From Vandiemenella viatica (taxonomy: Eukaryota; Arthropoda; Insecta; Orthoptera; Morabidae), in NCBI GenBank assembly GCA_031002005.1, contig CM061918.1:57293478-57357477 (forward strand): DNA of 64,000 nucleotides, in the 5' to 3' direction. Numbering within the stretch: the first letter of the stretch is position 1; every line of letters starts with the position of its first letter. Positions 11,139-23,517 of the stretch are shown piece by piece. The notes beneath the pieces were generated by a model. The model was not told the DNA's origin. It saw only the letters and a list, made by a program, of their open reading frames with translations, and searched no databases. Made by a program: the position numbers and the translations under genes.

Positions 11139-12475
11139 GTTTCACCAATTTCGGTAATAAAGGAACCTGTCGGTCTAAAATCTATTCTTGTTATTCTCTG
11201 TTCTAATATCTCCACCTTTACTGTAATGTCTTCTCTTGGAAATTACGTACAACAACATTCATTTCCACTATGCATTTATCTATTGTATCATTGTCTTCGT
11301 ATTTACGTTTTCAGATATCATTAATCATTTAGCTACCGCTGTCACCGTTCACCAACGCCCACTTCGAATCTACCCAAGACGATAGTGAGACGTGTGAACA
11401 ACAGACGGTGATGGTATTCGTGTCTGTGAAGCTTTCCCCGCGGAGGTCTGTTCTCGCCCGTTATGCGCAGCCTGGGCCAGCCACTCCCGTTATCTGAGGC
11501 GAGGCTGGCTCAACCCCACGCGGAGCCACAACACCAGAGTCAGCAACGGTCAGCTAACCCACTGCAGAGGCGGCTGACTGGCAGCCCAAAAGTCCTCGAA
11601 TCGAATCCCTGTCTGACATGAGAACCCATGCCTGCTGATCCATTGTCCACCTCTGGAATGGTTCGTGTTGAGTACGCTAGGACGCTTCCGTCATTCTCAT
11701 TCGATGTAAAGCTGTAGGTCCTGTTTATCAGGTAGAGTCATCGCGGTACGTTGCACAGGCTCATTTCATTACCCACATGTTATAAACCATCAGATACGTA
11801 TAAATATCATACAGCATTATCAGCAGACTTCATCTGACGGAAGACCAAAAAATGGTCTGAGCTGGATGTGCCGTGTACCGAGAAACGACAAAAAAAAACC
11901 TTCAAGGACGACACGCAATTGCGCATGCTCATTGGCCCTGTGTCAGCCGGTTGTAGACACGCAAAGCACCACGCGTGCGTTGGTATTCTAAAACGTTTTT
12001 GAAGAACATTTGACGGTTTTTAATACAAACTACCGGATAATTATACACAAGAACGGATAGACGTCGGCAGGATTGAGTCAGACGTTGCTGACACACTGGA
12101 AGTAGCGCTCACCGTTTAACCAAACAGCACATAAAATGTTTACGTTAAAACATGTTTTTACATGTCTTATAATTGTGAGCAATTCACCAAATGTAAGTTT
12201 CTATACGTGTAGTTATTAACTACATTTGTTGTCAGCTTTACATTGTTGGTGTGTATGATGACAGATAAGCATTACACTCTAGTAAAAACCTATCACCAAT
12301 GACCATAACACACAAGTTGAGTAGCGAGAACGTTAATGTGGATGATAAATATTACAAAGAATTTACTTACAAATACAGTCAAAGCATCGTTCGAAAAAGA
12401 CAGTGACTCGATGTTCTCATTTGGGTCGTGCGTCCCACAAGTCACTTTTCCTTTTTACGGCTTTATAATTGATAG
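11139..12475. other. Intergenic; weak tRNA-SINE-like trace near 11.54-11.70 kb
   Basis: CAGCTAACCCACTGCAGAGG followed by TCGAATCGAATCCCTGTC looks like a decayed tRNA-type head with a box B, but no body repeat is recognisable. Elsewhere I see nothing. Confidence 0.35.
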
Positions 12476-12665
12476 ATGTCTATGGCTTTATATGCAGGCC
12501 GGGATGGAGTCAAGGAACAGGGGGGAGGAGGGGAGGAGGAACCGTCCTAACATGCTTGGAATGATTTGAGAAAACATGGAAAACTGAAATCAGTATAACC
12601 GGACGTTGATTTGAACCAGTGTCCTCCCGAATACCTATCCCGAACGTTACTGCTCACTTACAAGG
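12476..12665 (-). mobile_element. SINE-A, degraded
   Basis: Inverted: CTATGGCTTTATATGC (tail), GGAATGATTTGAGAAAACAT (body), then TTGATTTGAACCAGTGTCC (box B region). Its interior has a GGGGAGGAGGGGAGG stretch. Confidence 0.75.
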
Positions 12666-13119
12666 CCCGGTCAGAACAAAGTCCATACGCAGAAAACCAG
12701 TGGTAATTTCAGGGGGTGGTAGAAATAAATTATGCCCACAAACGCATTTAAACCATTTGCATACAACTTTAACCTAGAAGGTGAAGAAGAGATACAAGAA
12801 GAGGAGAAAAATAGGATTGCCCCACTCCATTTTCCAGCCCAGCCAACATTTCTCTGATACTTTATCTGTGAATTAACAGCGCTAATCTCAAATTCCGCCT
12901 GAACAAAGATGCGGGTACAGCTAGTGATAGATAAGTTTTGATTCCCTTAGATACTTCTACTAAACAGTACAAAATGGAATCAGCACATACTGTAACTTTG
13001 GTAATTCTAGTTTGGTATTGGCAGGTCGAATTTTGAAGAGCTGTAACTCAAATGTAAACTATTTTGCGTGAAAAACCATCGTACCAGATACATCCTTATC
13101 TAGAATAGCTACTAAGTAT

Positions 13120-13345
13120 GTTAACAAGCCTGGTGGATGAGTGGTAACGTTTTGGGAGGATGCAGGTTCGAATCCCCGTCCGATCATCCTGATTTCGATT
13201 TTTCTAGTTTCCTGAAATCTCTTCGTTTAAATACCGGGATCGTTACCTCAAAATGTTATGTCCGAATTCGTTTCCATACCTTGTCTCCTTTCTCTCGCGT
13301 TCGACCTCGATATCGAGGATCGAAGAAAGAAGCAAAATAAACGTG
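13120..13345 (+). mobile_element. SINE-A, degraded
   Basis: Head TGGTGGATGAGTGGTAACG, box B AGGTTCGAATCCCCGTCC, then a strongly diverged body and tail ending ACCTCGATATCGAGG. Confidence 0.75.
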
Positions 13346-14980
13346 AGAGTGAAGTGAATAAGGAGGTTAACTTTTAAAAAAATGTTGGCTAGTATATTCC
13401 AAACGTTCAGGGCTATCGTCATTGAAGTACAATTCTAGATGACCTGCACGAAAAATAATTCCTTCAATTCACAATTGCCAAAAATATTCCCTGGAACCCT
13501 GATGAAGAAAAAATTACTAGTAATCGCTCATCTACTATTGTAAATTTAAAAAAAAAATAGGAAGGTATTGAATCCTTTGCGGCTACATAGTAAGATCAAA
13601 TGTTTCAATATTTGGATGTTGTGGATCATTTAATATCTGAATAAAGAAGACACTTCTCACCAAAAATGTAAAAGCACTGATGCTGAGAATGGAGCTAAAA
13701 GAAATGTAATAGACCACAAAATGTAAGTAGATAATATTGTAAGTTATATTATAATTCCACTGTACCAAACACGACATAACCTGCTTATAACTTTTGTGCG
13801 TAATTAACAGAAAAAAACCCGCTGAAGATGCTTCTGCAAAAGAAGTGAAAACGCGTATGGGAGATCAATAATTACAAAAAAAAGTCAAATGCTTTGGCGT
13901 AATTTATTTCTTAATATAATCAAATATTTCAAATTCCTGCAAGTACATTAATGATTCTATTTTAAATTACGAGACGAGTCATTGTACACCACAAGAATCA
14001 GGTAATTATTTATTAAAACTACCCTTGCCTTAGTTTGTAATCGAAACGGTGACCCATCCAGCGAAAAAATGGCGGTAAAAAACAGGTCTGGAACGCTACT
14101 CTTCAACTCAACACCGGCAGCGAAAACAACTTTCACAGCAGAACTCGCGCTATGAAGCGGTGTTGGAAGCTCTAGTCTGTAATGAATTCACTACATATTT
14201 ACAGTCACATAAATGTGTAAAGAAAGCAGCTGATCCCCAGGCATAATGGCAATTTGTAAGGATACATCTTCAAAATTTAAAATGTTGCTTCCAGACTTCT
14301 GTTACAAACAGGTCTTATGAACAGCGATGCATCAGAACTTAATTTTTATTTTAGCTTAGGAAGAAATGAAACAAGTGCCGAGATTGGTAGGATTGTATTG
14401 TTCGCCGCAATAAGCACTAAACTTTTTTCAGCTAGCAGGCGTTTTTGTCTGACAGCTATGAGTGAAGTTTTACAACCATCAGACCGCGTAATAACCCATT
14501 ATCATTACAAACTAAAACAAGCAGTTAATAAAAATTGTGGACAAGTTGAACGACAGTATAATAAAAGATAAGCGCCTATAAATAGAGATAGCGAAGTAAG
14601 AACCACACTCTCGACGAACAAATACACAGACAACATAAAGACATTTCTGTTAGGGAGGAATTCACAAGGCATGAAAAATGTAGCACCGAACGTTTAAAAA
14701 GACGCAGGTTATATTAAAAAACATCGGTAGGTGAATTACTCGTTTTGTGTTACATTTTAAGCGATTAATCTTAATTATTATTTTTAAAAGGTTTTTTTTT
14801 AAAAAAAAAAAAAAAAAAAACACGCCATCTTTCTCTCTCCATACTTAATCAGAATCGATTAATGAGGTATCATTTTAAAGATTATATTTTTCGCTTTGGT
14901 AACATCATTAATTCAGAAAGGAATTTTTTTTTTAAATTTAACCCGTTAGTTATAAAATTATGAACAATGGAGGTCCTGGG
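13346..14980. other. Intergenic; A run at 14,798-14,820
   Basis: Apart from the hammerhead-like hairpin at 13.82 kb I see no supported feature. An 84-codon frame at 14,317-14,571 (+) has no recognisable domain. Confidence 0.45.
13822..13853 (+). ncRNA. Hammerhead-core-like hairpin
   Basis: CTGAAGA, a hairpin with arms CTTCT/AGAAG, then GAAAACG. This fits the hammerhead pattern CUGANGA - stem II - GAAA. Such cores are known in Penelope-like and other retroelements. Stems I and III are not convincing, so activity is unproven. Confidence 0.35.
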
Positions 14981-15020
14981 CAGTGGCGGATCCAGGATTT
15001 TGATTCTGGATCCGCCACTG
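14981..15020. mobile_element. 40-bp TIR-only hAT element
   Basis: CAGTGGCGGATCCAGGA faces TCTGGATCCGCCACTG across a 7-bp spacer. It is flanked by GTCCTGGG (14,973-14,980) and GTCCCGGG (15,021-15,028), an 8-bp TSD with one mismatch. The ends match the larger CAGGGGCGGATCC elements at 38.4 and 63.4 kb. Confidence 0.85.
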
Positions 15021-15429
15021 GTCCCGGGTCAAGTTGGCTGGGCTTCACTGACGATGATGATAAGGAGTAATCTCGTTACCACTAGATAGCAACATAACAT
15101 ATTACACACATATTAATAAATTGTGTGTGCTTTGTAAAGTAAGGAGCTTTTCGGGTATTTTTGTTTCTGTTACTGAAACATTTCATCATTTCTAATTGTT
15201 TCGAATTATAAAGCACGAGATATCACAGCAGAATGTGAAGATGAATTTCAGACGTTTGTTACTGCTACGCTAAGATATACGCATGTATGAAATGCGTCAA
15301 TGGATGGTGGTTATTCTCTGAATGTAGTATTTCTCATGACATGGAAAATTTTAGTTTTTAATATTGAGCTATGACTAAGAAGAAGATTTTAAAACAGGAT
15401 GTATGAAGTACAACAATTCATGACAGTGG

Positions 15430-15578
15430 ATCTAGGACTTTAAGGATACCAGAAATTCGGCAAACTGAAGCATTTAAAATGTGATGCTACAGAAAATAAA
15501 TGAAGGAAGTTTAGAAATGGTGGGTGAGGAACAGCGCTTGTGGAAGAGTCTTATAGAAAGCTGAGACATGTCGGTGGA
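15430..15578 (+). mobile_element. RTE-like LINE fragment
   Basis: Co-linear with 1-200 but decayed: ACTGAAGCATTTAAAATGTG, GTTTAGAAATGGTGGGTGAG, then TTGTGGAAGAGTCTTATAG. It is cut at its right by a hAT MITE at 15,579. Confidence 0.8.
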
Positions 15579-15820
15579 CAGGGGCGTAGCTATCGGAGGG
15601 CCAAGTGTAGCTCAGGGGGCCCCAAGCTCAGCTCAGAGGGCCCCAAAGCTCAGCTCAGGGGGCCCCCAAGCTCAGCTCAGAGGGCCCAAGCTCAGGGAGC
15701 CCTTGGCAGCTAACCTCATGAGACTTGGTAGAGCAAAAAAAAAAGAGGGTCGCCCATTTGACCTGAGGGCCCAAAATATTTTTTTGCACCAGGTCCCTTG
15801 TTAACCTAGCTACGCCACTG
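15579..15820. mobile_element. hAT-type MITE, CAGTGGCRTAGCTA family
   Basis: Ends CAGGGGCGTAGCTA and TAGCTACGCCACTG. The flanks TCGGTGGA and TCGATGAA agree at 6 of 8 positions. The interior has about four short repeats of GGGCCCCAAGCTCAGCTCAG and an A-rich core after GGTAGAGC at 15,728. Confidence 0.85.
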
Positions 15821-15829
15821 TCGATGAAT

Positions 15830-17075
15830 CAGTGGGAGTAAAAGTCCTCCTCTATCAATGTAGGAATGGAATGTGACCTTCTTTTGTACAACCAAGGCGT
15901 GTAAGTGGAACAGTTAACAGTGTACAGTTCCCTAGTACACACAAACACTGTAACGGACATGTGGCGCGTTTCTCCAGTTCAAAATCTCCAGCGTCTTCAT
16001 TCCATGAGGATGTTTACTGACACGGATACATCTATCGGCTTAAGTGGAAGGTGTTGTCACAAAGAACCACCCTAAGTATATGGCAGCAATTTGACTGTGT
16101 ATTACTCATCCATTATGAGCGACAATCCAATCTTTAAGATATGGTTGGGTGACCCACATCATAACATATCCGGAACCATAAATGAGCTCCAGCTATCTAG
16201 AAGGTAAAGTCAGTACCCAGTTGACCTCAGATCGTCATTGAAAACATATGTGTCATCATCCCAACTATGGTAACAAATGTCAATCTGTGGTCATCATTTC
16301 CTTTTCTAGAATAAAACGACATTGACTCCATTGATAAGCATTTAGCACTGTTTTGAGTTTATTAATCGAATAAGTTTCTTTCTTTTTCAGAATGTAGCGT
16401 GATATGGGCGAAAAAATTTAACGCATTCTGATGCTTACAGGAGACGTCTAAACATTGCGTCGTGGGAGAAATCACGTGTTCACGTAAGCCTACAGCTCTT
16501 ATGAATACGTCTCTGGAATCGTTTGTTGCGACGTTTCATCTCTTGGTACCCGACGTAATATCTTCATCTCAAAATAGCCTCGACGTATACGCTGTTGAAA
16601 TTCAGATTCCCTTATATGCTCTCCTCGATATCTCTTGAATCAGGTACAAAACAAAACAAAAAATAGAGTTTAAGACATCCAGGCGGCCGCCAAGCTTATC
16701 GACCATATTCTACGGACGGATCACCATAAACGCTGTCATATGCCTCATTGCTGTCGCACTGCCGAGAGATTTAGGATTTTACCCAGGATTTTTGTGCACA
16801 ATCTGCTGATTAGTAATTGTGCAGCACCATCTCTCCTACTCTGCCGAATCAGCTAACCGCGTTCAGACATCGGACTCAATCACGGAGCCACAACCGTATG
16901 AGCCAACGGGGCAGGCAGCACTTTCCTATGGACCCTTTAGTACCCCAAACATGGACGTAGGATAAATCTGTAAGAAACGCTGCAACCTGGACACGAAGAA
17001 ACATGCACCAATTGACTATCGTTAAGCATGTTACGAGCAGGTACAACTTGATGAAGTGGGGCTTCGTCCATAGGG
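15830..17075. other. Intergenic, no supported feature
   Basis: Unique sequence. A short polylinker-like string at 16,682-16,701 is treated as coincidence. Confidence 0.45.
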
Positions 17076-17088
17076 CAGACCTTGTCTT

Positions 17089-17312
17089 TATATATATATA
17101 TATATATATGTGGCCTTCGGTCTTTTCGACCACTTAGCCAGCTCCAATTTATTTATGTTGCAACTGTTGTATCAGAAATTCACTGTGCTATTGTGGACAC
17201 TACAGTGAGGACAACACAAGACGAACACAACACATTAAAACCACCCATGCCCGAGGTCGGGCTCGAACCGGCGGCCATTGCAATGCGAAGCCCCTACACT
17301 GCCAGGACCGGC
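17089..17312 (-). mobile_element. SINE-B with (TA)n tail
   Basis: Minus-strand head with box B CGGTTCGAGCCCG, body as in the 10.4-kb copy, and a (TA)n tail at 17,089-17,109. The 13-bp TSD CAGACCTTGTCTT is perfect (17,076-17,088 and 17,313-17,325), so this copy is fairly young. Confidence 0.95.
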
Positions 17313-17440
17313 CAGACCTTGTCTTAACGTGGTGAACGTTAGGCAACAAATCATCTGTTAGATTGATTACAAAGGCTTCCGCGGTCACTGTATGTATTGT
17401 TTTGGTCTTACGGGTGGAGCCGCGTCGATATATTTAAACC

Positions 17441-17475
17441 TAACGTTTCTGCCATCGTGCTGTGGCCTTCTTCAG
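17441..17475 (-). ncRNA. Hammerhead-core-like hairpin, Penelope-type context
   Basis: On the minus strand: CTGAAGA, a GGCC..TGGC hairpin, then GAAACGTTAGGTTTAAA. The adjoining sequence (GGTGGAGCCGCGTCGATAT on the plus strand) is one I associate with Penelope-like element repeats. The core fits CUGANGA - stem II - GAAA. Confidence 0.45.
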
Positions 17476-17479
17476 ATGA

Positions 17480-17508
17480 CTGAAGACCAAAGCATTATGA
17501 CAGAAACG
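17480..17508 (+). ncRNA. Second hammerhead-core-like string, opposite strand
   Basis: CTGAAGACC...GACAGAAACGG begins 4 bp from the minus-strand motif, so the two are head to head. Stem II pairing is poor here; it may be a decayed inverted copy. Confidence 0.25.
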
Positions 17509-17904
17509 GAGAACCAAGATAATAAATCTATTAAATTGTTGTCTGTGTGTTTTTAACTGTACAGATGTGTATGTAGCGCTGTACAATCATCTTGCAGTCA
17601 GTGTTGGAATGTTTTGGGAACATTCTGTGTTTGTAGGTATTAAGTAAATACTGGTATAAAACGTATATCACTGTGATTGTTAATTTTTTATTCATTGTGC
17701 ATAACTGACAACAATAAAGAAAGAAAGAATGTATTATAATCTATGTCCGCAATTATATCTTCATTTTTTTTTTTTAGATTTTGTCTTTTCAGGCATTCGA
17801 CTGTTCCTTTTAATTAATAAATTAATCAGTCTCGCATGTCTTAAAATGTAACTCAATACCTTGCGCCTCCGTGACATTCTGTCTTGGGTAAATTAGGTGA
17901 CAAC

Positions 17905-18122
17905 AGAACCTAGTGGATCATAGGTTAACGATCAAGCCTGACATTTGGAAGACCTGTCTTCAAATCCCCGTCCAACCATCTAAATCTCGGTTTTCCATGG
18001 TTTCGCGAAATTATTCCAGGACGCCTCTTTCAAAAGGCCATGACCGAAAACCTTCACCCATCCTTTCCCACTTCTAATTTCCTCGCCGTAGATGTTCCTT
18101 AAAACTCCAAACAAAGAAAAAA
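17905..18122 (+). mobile_element. SINE-A, degraded
   Basis: Box B region CTTCAAATCCCCGTCC, body GGTTTTCCATGGTTTCGCGA, CCAGGACGCCTCTTTCAAAA, and an A-rich end near 18,115. Confidence 0.8.
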
Positions 18123-18124
18123 TA

Positions 18125-21100
18125 TTTTAGGCTATCTTTTTGGCACATATATTTTGACTAAATTCGTATTTGTTGTTGGTAGATCGGTAAACAATGACTA
18201 ATAAGAAATTTAAAAACATCATTTTCACTGAGTCTCACTGTCATAAAGTTCCCCCGACAGGGATTCACAGGTTTAGATTCTTTCAGTGAATTCGTATTAT
18301 AAACAGACTTGATGTTAAACGAGCATTATTGGTGTATATTGTAAGGGGCACATGTGTTATAACGTGACGCGCTGTCGCCACATTACAATGTGAATTTTTA
18401 TTATATAAATCATAATGTTAGAGCAATTTACATAAATCTTGGACGACCACCTAAATAGTTATTTTTGTAATTTCCTAAAGTACGCAAGATTCCTAGTGAG
18501 GACTGTAATGCAATGATGAACATTCAGTGTATCTTGTAAAACGAATGTTAAAGAATTATTGCGCTGTGTACACTTGAAGCTAATTGTGGTCTTCCCGAAC
18601 CATGGCAACAGGAAGTCGCGGATAAAGGGTTTTGCCGGACAACACATTCTGCTCCCTGGGGATAGACGGCCAACAAGGTCGCTCACCTTGCGGGAAATGC
18701 CTACTGCCCGAGCGCATGGTCGTCCCCGAACTTAGCCGAATTTGTCCGACCTCTGTGAGATACGCGGGGCAAATAAGATAACGGGGATACCACGTGACAT
18801 TAGGTGCCGACCTGAAGATACAATCCAAATGAGCATATAACTTAAAAACCTGGGAATTTTCTGTTAAATATGATCTTCGAGACTCCTAGGGGCCGAGCCA
18901 GAAGTTTCCTCGCAGATCGAAGAGCGACGAGATTCGATTCTATTCTAGGCTAGTCTAGTCTGTGGTGGACTCCGAAAGTTGGCTGTTCTCGCTAACTGCT
19001 GCAGTCCGGAAAACTGACGCTGCCGGTTTGCATAGCGATGGCTGGAGCAGATCTCGCACGTCGACAACACCAGTAATGCGATGATGCGCATTACCAGTAG
19101 GATGTGCCTGCATCCGCCTTGTGAGACAAGTCTCACATACCGTGTGTCATCTGCGAACACCGCAGACATCAGACGCAGAACTATAATGGTAACTTATTAC
19201 GACCAAGCCATCTGAGTGTGCATTCCGTGTAACTGAACCCTTAAGCGTCTTTGAGAGGATAGATCCATGTTCTAACTTTCTAGCTGAAAAAACCCCTGAG
19301 CTAGCGGCGTAATTTGCCAGAACTAGTTATTTTCGAATGGCATATTGTTCATTCGTGGCGACCATGATTTTTTGAAATGTTAAGTCACAGTATTATGATA
19401 GCCATGTCTGAGGTCATCATAACTTGTATTGTACATTGTTTTCAATTATCATCATTTCTTGCGTATTAATTCTGAGATGGATTTAAAAGTAAATACACAA
19501 TTGTTTGCTTGCTCATGACGGCTAGTTGTACCTCTGAGCGTTGCTTTTTTATGATTTTGCCAATTTGTGTTAATGTTAACGATAAATTTGCTCAGACTTG
19601 TAATCGCCAATGATAAGAAAATAAATGTCATATTGTGACAGTTTTCCAATACCGTATTCCAACTAACATTGAGATTCTTGCTGAAAATAAATACTTTCAC
19701 TCCTTCATAAAAATTAAAATCCCCTTTATTAATCATAAAGGTATGAAACATAAAGGCCCCTACTACAGTGTCTAACGTTTAAGCCGGATGCTAATAAAGA
19801 TGCTTGTTTGACTATAATAAGAAAAGGCTGACTGCTTGGAAGGAAACTGACAGAAATGCTATAAGGTACATCTTGTATTTTGTTCAAAGCATATACTTGC
19901 ACGTCTCGTCCTGGCATGGCGCCAAGGCTCGTTGTTGAGTCATCTAGATACTTCAAAGAAGCGCCGTTTCAGTGGTAGCTTTACACCACTCAAAATTAAA
20001 TACTAGAAGCGGAACATGTCTGTGTGGTTGGGCGGATGACGGAGCGGTTTTGTTGTTTTTTTGTTTTGTTTTTGTTTTTTAACTGAACGGAATATTGTGG
20101 CTTCAGTGACCCGTTAGGAGCTATTAAATTGCAGCGGCTCTATTGTGACTCAGCATATCATGGTAATCCTACTGAGCATAAGAAATCTGGAGCTTAACTT
20201 CGGGTGCGAAGAACATGCTAGTGAACGTCAAATGCACAATGTTAAGTTTGCAGAAGTTTGAGATTATGTGAGTCCTGCAACCTATTTCCAAAAGATCTAA
20301 GGTTAGATACTTTTCCATTAAGGTATCATATCAATCTCTGGTCAAAAAATAATAATCTCCACTGAAAAAAACTACGTTTCATTGACCTCATTGGTGGAGA
20401 CTGAAATAAATTAACGAGCGATAATTTACCTCAAATAAATTAAAAATTTGTAAATTTTGATAGAATGTGATTAGGAAAATTGCCACTGCAGCAAATACTG
20501 TGTCACATTCGCAATTAAGTAAAAAAGAAAAAGGTTACCCTTGCAGAAAGCGTACACTCTTTCACAGATGTTTTTACCTCGGTAATGATTAAATTAATCC
20601 TCATGATACAATTGTCTTTCTGCGAACTATAAATTACTTCACGACTGAACACCGGCTCATCTGCAGAATTATTTGGTTCTTTTACAACTATCCTTTTCTA
20701 TGCTATGTTGTTTCACTGCTAGTTGAGGATACGCGTGAAGAATGTGGGAGCAGCCAAGGAGATGGCGTCACAGATGTTTGCGGTTTCCCGGGACCAGGTC
20801 ATTCCGTAAGGTCAAGGGTGAGAAGGAGAGAAAGAGCTGACACATATCTCACTAGGAACACTCAACAGACACGAAAAACGCCGTTTGACCTATTACCAGC
20901 AATCTCAGGTTTATTGCGGATATGTTGTTAAACACACTTCCATTTACGATATTTAATTTCCAATGTGAATAGAATCTTCAGTTCTGTGGACATGATTGAA
21001 AACATACAAAATTATTTATCTGAAAGCAAAAGTCTGGCTATTTACTTATTTATCATAAGACATTTAACAAACTATACAAAAGGTGTGGACAAATATGGAC

Positions 21101-21360
21101 ATCACAGCACGTATAATATTATATATGTAAATCTAATGTTTTGGTCAATTCAGTTGCTCTGATCGATACGTCGTCTATTTCCGCTCTTGTTCCTTTGTAG
21201 GCTTGAAGAGAACATTCAGAAATAATGTGACTCTGCAGTCACAATTCGCAGAATTGTTGACCCACTACCATTTGTGTAATAACAAACCGCATCATTCCAG
21301 TGGTGTAATGCAAATATTATGTTTTATAACATCGATGACTTAAAAGATTCAGTTCCAACA
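18125..21360. other. Intergenic, no supported feature
   Basis: Long stretch without recognisable repeats. The segments 18.59-18.83 and 18.95-19.17 kb are less AT-rich than the surroundings and may be older unique sequence, but they carry no motif I can name. Confidence 0.45.
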
Positions 21361-21364
21361 CGTA

Positions 21365-21800
21365 AATTCAAACGACACATCGGGAGTGGATAAGATTCCT
21401 TCGCAGTTGCTAAAATGGCAGAAGAAGCTGGAAACAAAATACTACTTAATTTGTATCGAATTGTTACGATACCGAAGGAAAATCAACAAATATTCCTAGA
21501 GCATCGTACAAAACTTCAAACAAAACGGAAGGCGATAGATGTGGAAACTATGAAGCAATCAGTTTCTTATCAGACGTTTTAAAAAGCTTAAATTGGGATG
21601 GTATCTAAACGAACCAAAAGTAAACTGGAGGAGATATTAGGAAGACCAACTTAATGTCACTGTACAAAAAGGTAAAATTACGATCAATATTGCAGTGACG
21701 GATAGGAAAAAATAAGCATTTATATAGCGTTTTTGGATTTTAAAAAAGCTTTGAGAGCAAAAATGGACGATTGTGTTTGAATTTTTTTTTTTACAAAATC
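21365..21800 (+). pseudogene. RTE-like reverse transcriptase remnant
   Basis: With frame shifts one can read an RT finger/palm pattern: a CGNYEAISFLSDVLK-like block at about 21,541-21,585 (usual form C-NYRGISLLS), followed at about 21,718-21,755 by LYSVFLDFKKAL (usual form ..FLDFKKAFD). The YADD motif is not found downstream, and stops interrupt every frame. This fits an old LINE copy; sequence to about 22.25 kb may be further decay. The clade is inferred from these two blocks only. Confidence 0.65.
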
Positions 21801-22259
21801 TAAACTACAGAGAGAGAATTTTTTTTTCGATGTCTGTAAGAAATCAGTGGTGATAAGCATAAGTTAAAAAGGGCGTGAAGTAAGGTTGGCGTATATCCGT
21901 AAGAACATTCAATTCCTGTGTACAGTAGTCGATCAAGGAAGTGAAATGAAACATTCATTAAAAGATTCATCTGGAAAAATGCTGCGATTTGCTGAGTGCG
22001 GATAGTGGGAAATTTCTGAACGGCATAAACAAAATACAGAGAGAAGAATTTGGAGTAATTAGAAATAAAAAGAATTGATAAAATGCACCACAAACCAGAA
22101 CATTAACAACAGATACATTCATAAAATTTATATAAATGCAGTAGAAGAAGTGAGAAATTTTAGTTTGTTTGAAAGCAAGAACGGTGTCAAAAGTAGAAAA
22201 GCTCAAATTAAAAAAAGCCTTCTTACAATTTAGTATAATGTACTCACCTAGGACTTAGA

Positions 22260-23250
22260 ACTTTTTAAAATGTATATAAAGCGCACAGCACTTAAGGTAG
22301 TCAAGCTTCGAACTTTAGCAATACAAAAATAGAAATGAAAAACGAGGTCTAAAACGGAAACGATTCGGAAATGATAAGTAAATAAAGTAGGTTGCGAAAG
22401 ATCTGAGAAAAAAGAAGAAAAGGTGGTGGGTGGCATCAAATCCGGTGTATTGTTTGAGGTATTAATCAATTACGTGTTTCTAAGTTTAATGGTACACAAG
22501 TTATGAGCCTGTAACGACGAACAAAGAGAGATTCAGTAAGGGTTTCGTCTTTTACTCAGAAGGTATGTTATCCTAAAAACTAATCATTAAACGCCTCATC
22601 GGAAAAATTAACTCCTGCCACATAAGACATGGTATAAGAAGTAGTTTACGGGGAAAGGGAAGCCTTCGAAAGTGTGGTCCCAGAGTGTTAGATAAAACTT
22701 CGCAAGTTTCCTGCAGTGTCGTGATTTTCTCTCTCCGGTAAAGATTTGCAATTGCCACGCTGTTGAGCGTTACGACGTTGTCCGAACTGAATCGCGTCGA
22801 GTCACCAGCGGCGAAAGTGACACAGATTGTGTAACTCATCACAGAGACAACGCTTCAAATTCCATAGGGCCTCCTAGAGTAAATGTTATCTCATGACCGG
22901 AAAAGCAGAGAAAATTAAAAATGCAAATCTCTTGACATTCCACATCCTCCGTTGCAATAATAGTTTCAGGAGCTGGATGCAAGTTGGCTGGTCAGAGTTG
23001 TGATGGGAGAAATTTTTGCGATATAGCACGGTAGGAGAATTGGTGGTGGACTATTACTAACCATCAGACTATGAATTAAGCGACTGTATTAAATGCAGAT
23101 CTCTCCGCACTGCCTGTGCATTGATGGATACGACATTGTTCATGCTATTTCATTTGTGCATTGAGTACGTTAAGCATACCAGCCAAGCTATCTTCCGGGA
23201 CTAAAAATAATGGTTTTGCCAGGGAAGGATAATCAAAATGAAGAGTATTA
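22260..23250. other. Intergenic; unassigned 89-codon minus frame at 22,573-22,842
   Basis: The minus frame has no recognisable domain, no homologous repeat in the window and no supporting splice signals, so I do not call it a gene. Confidence 0.4.
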
Positions 23251-23253
23251 ATG

Positions 23254-23402
23254 TATATGTCGGATCTGGAGTATGGGCTAGTTACTAGAGGGCGCCACAG
23301 ACGCAGCTAGCAGCGCCACAGTGACTGCAGTGACATGTGGCGCTGGTCGCTGCATCTGTGGCGCCCTCTAGTAGCTAGCCCATACTCCAGATCCGACATA
23401 TA
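23254..23402. mobile_element. Near-perfect 149-bp palindromic MITE
   Basis: Arms of about 67 bp run from TATATGTCGGATCTGGAG inward and are repeated inverted, ending CTCCAGATCCGACATATA. The central ~15 bp holds CTGCAG. Only a few mismatches separate the arms. TA/TATA at both borders suggests a TA target, as in Tc1/mariner-type MITEs, but this is an inference. Confidence 0.85.
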
Positions 23403-23517
23403 TAATAACTAACAGGAAAGGTCTTAAAGGCAATGAAACTAAGGAACAATAGAGATATAAAACTGGTTAATATTTTCGTTTTAATATTTTTATGTGAAGA
23501 AGAACGTGATAGGCCTT

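Noticed and set aside
11840..11895. Possible further hammerhead motif (CTGACGGAAGACC...GAGAAACGAC)
   Set aside because: The core has CTGACGG rather than CUGANGA and the spacing is too long.
16682..16701. Polylinker-like GCGGCCGCCAAGCTTATCGA
   Set aside because: It looks like NotI/HindIII cloning sequence, but flanks are ordinary genomic DNA and no further vector sequence follows; probably coincidence.
22573..22842. 89-codon minus-strand frame
   Set aside because: No domain, no splice sites, no recurrence. Length is possible by chance in 64 kb.
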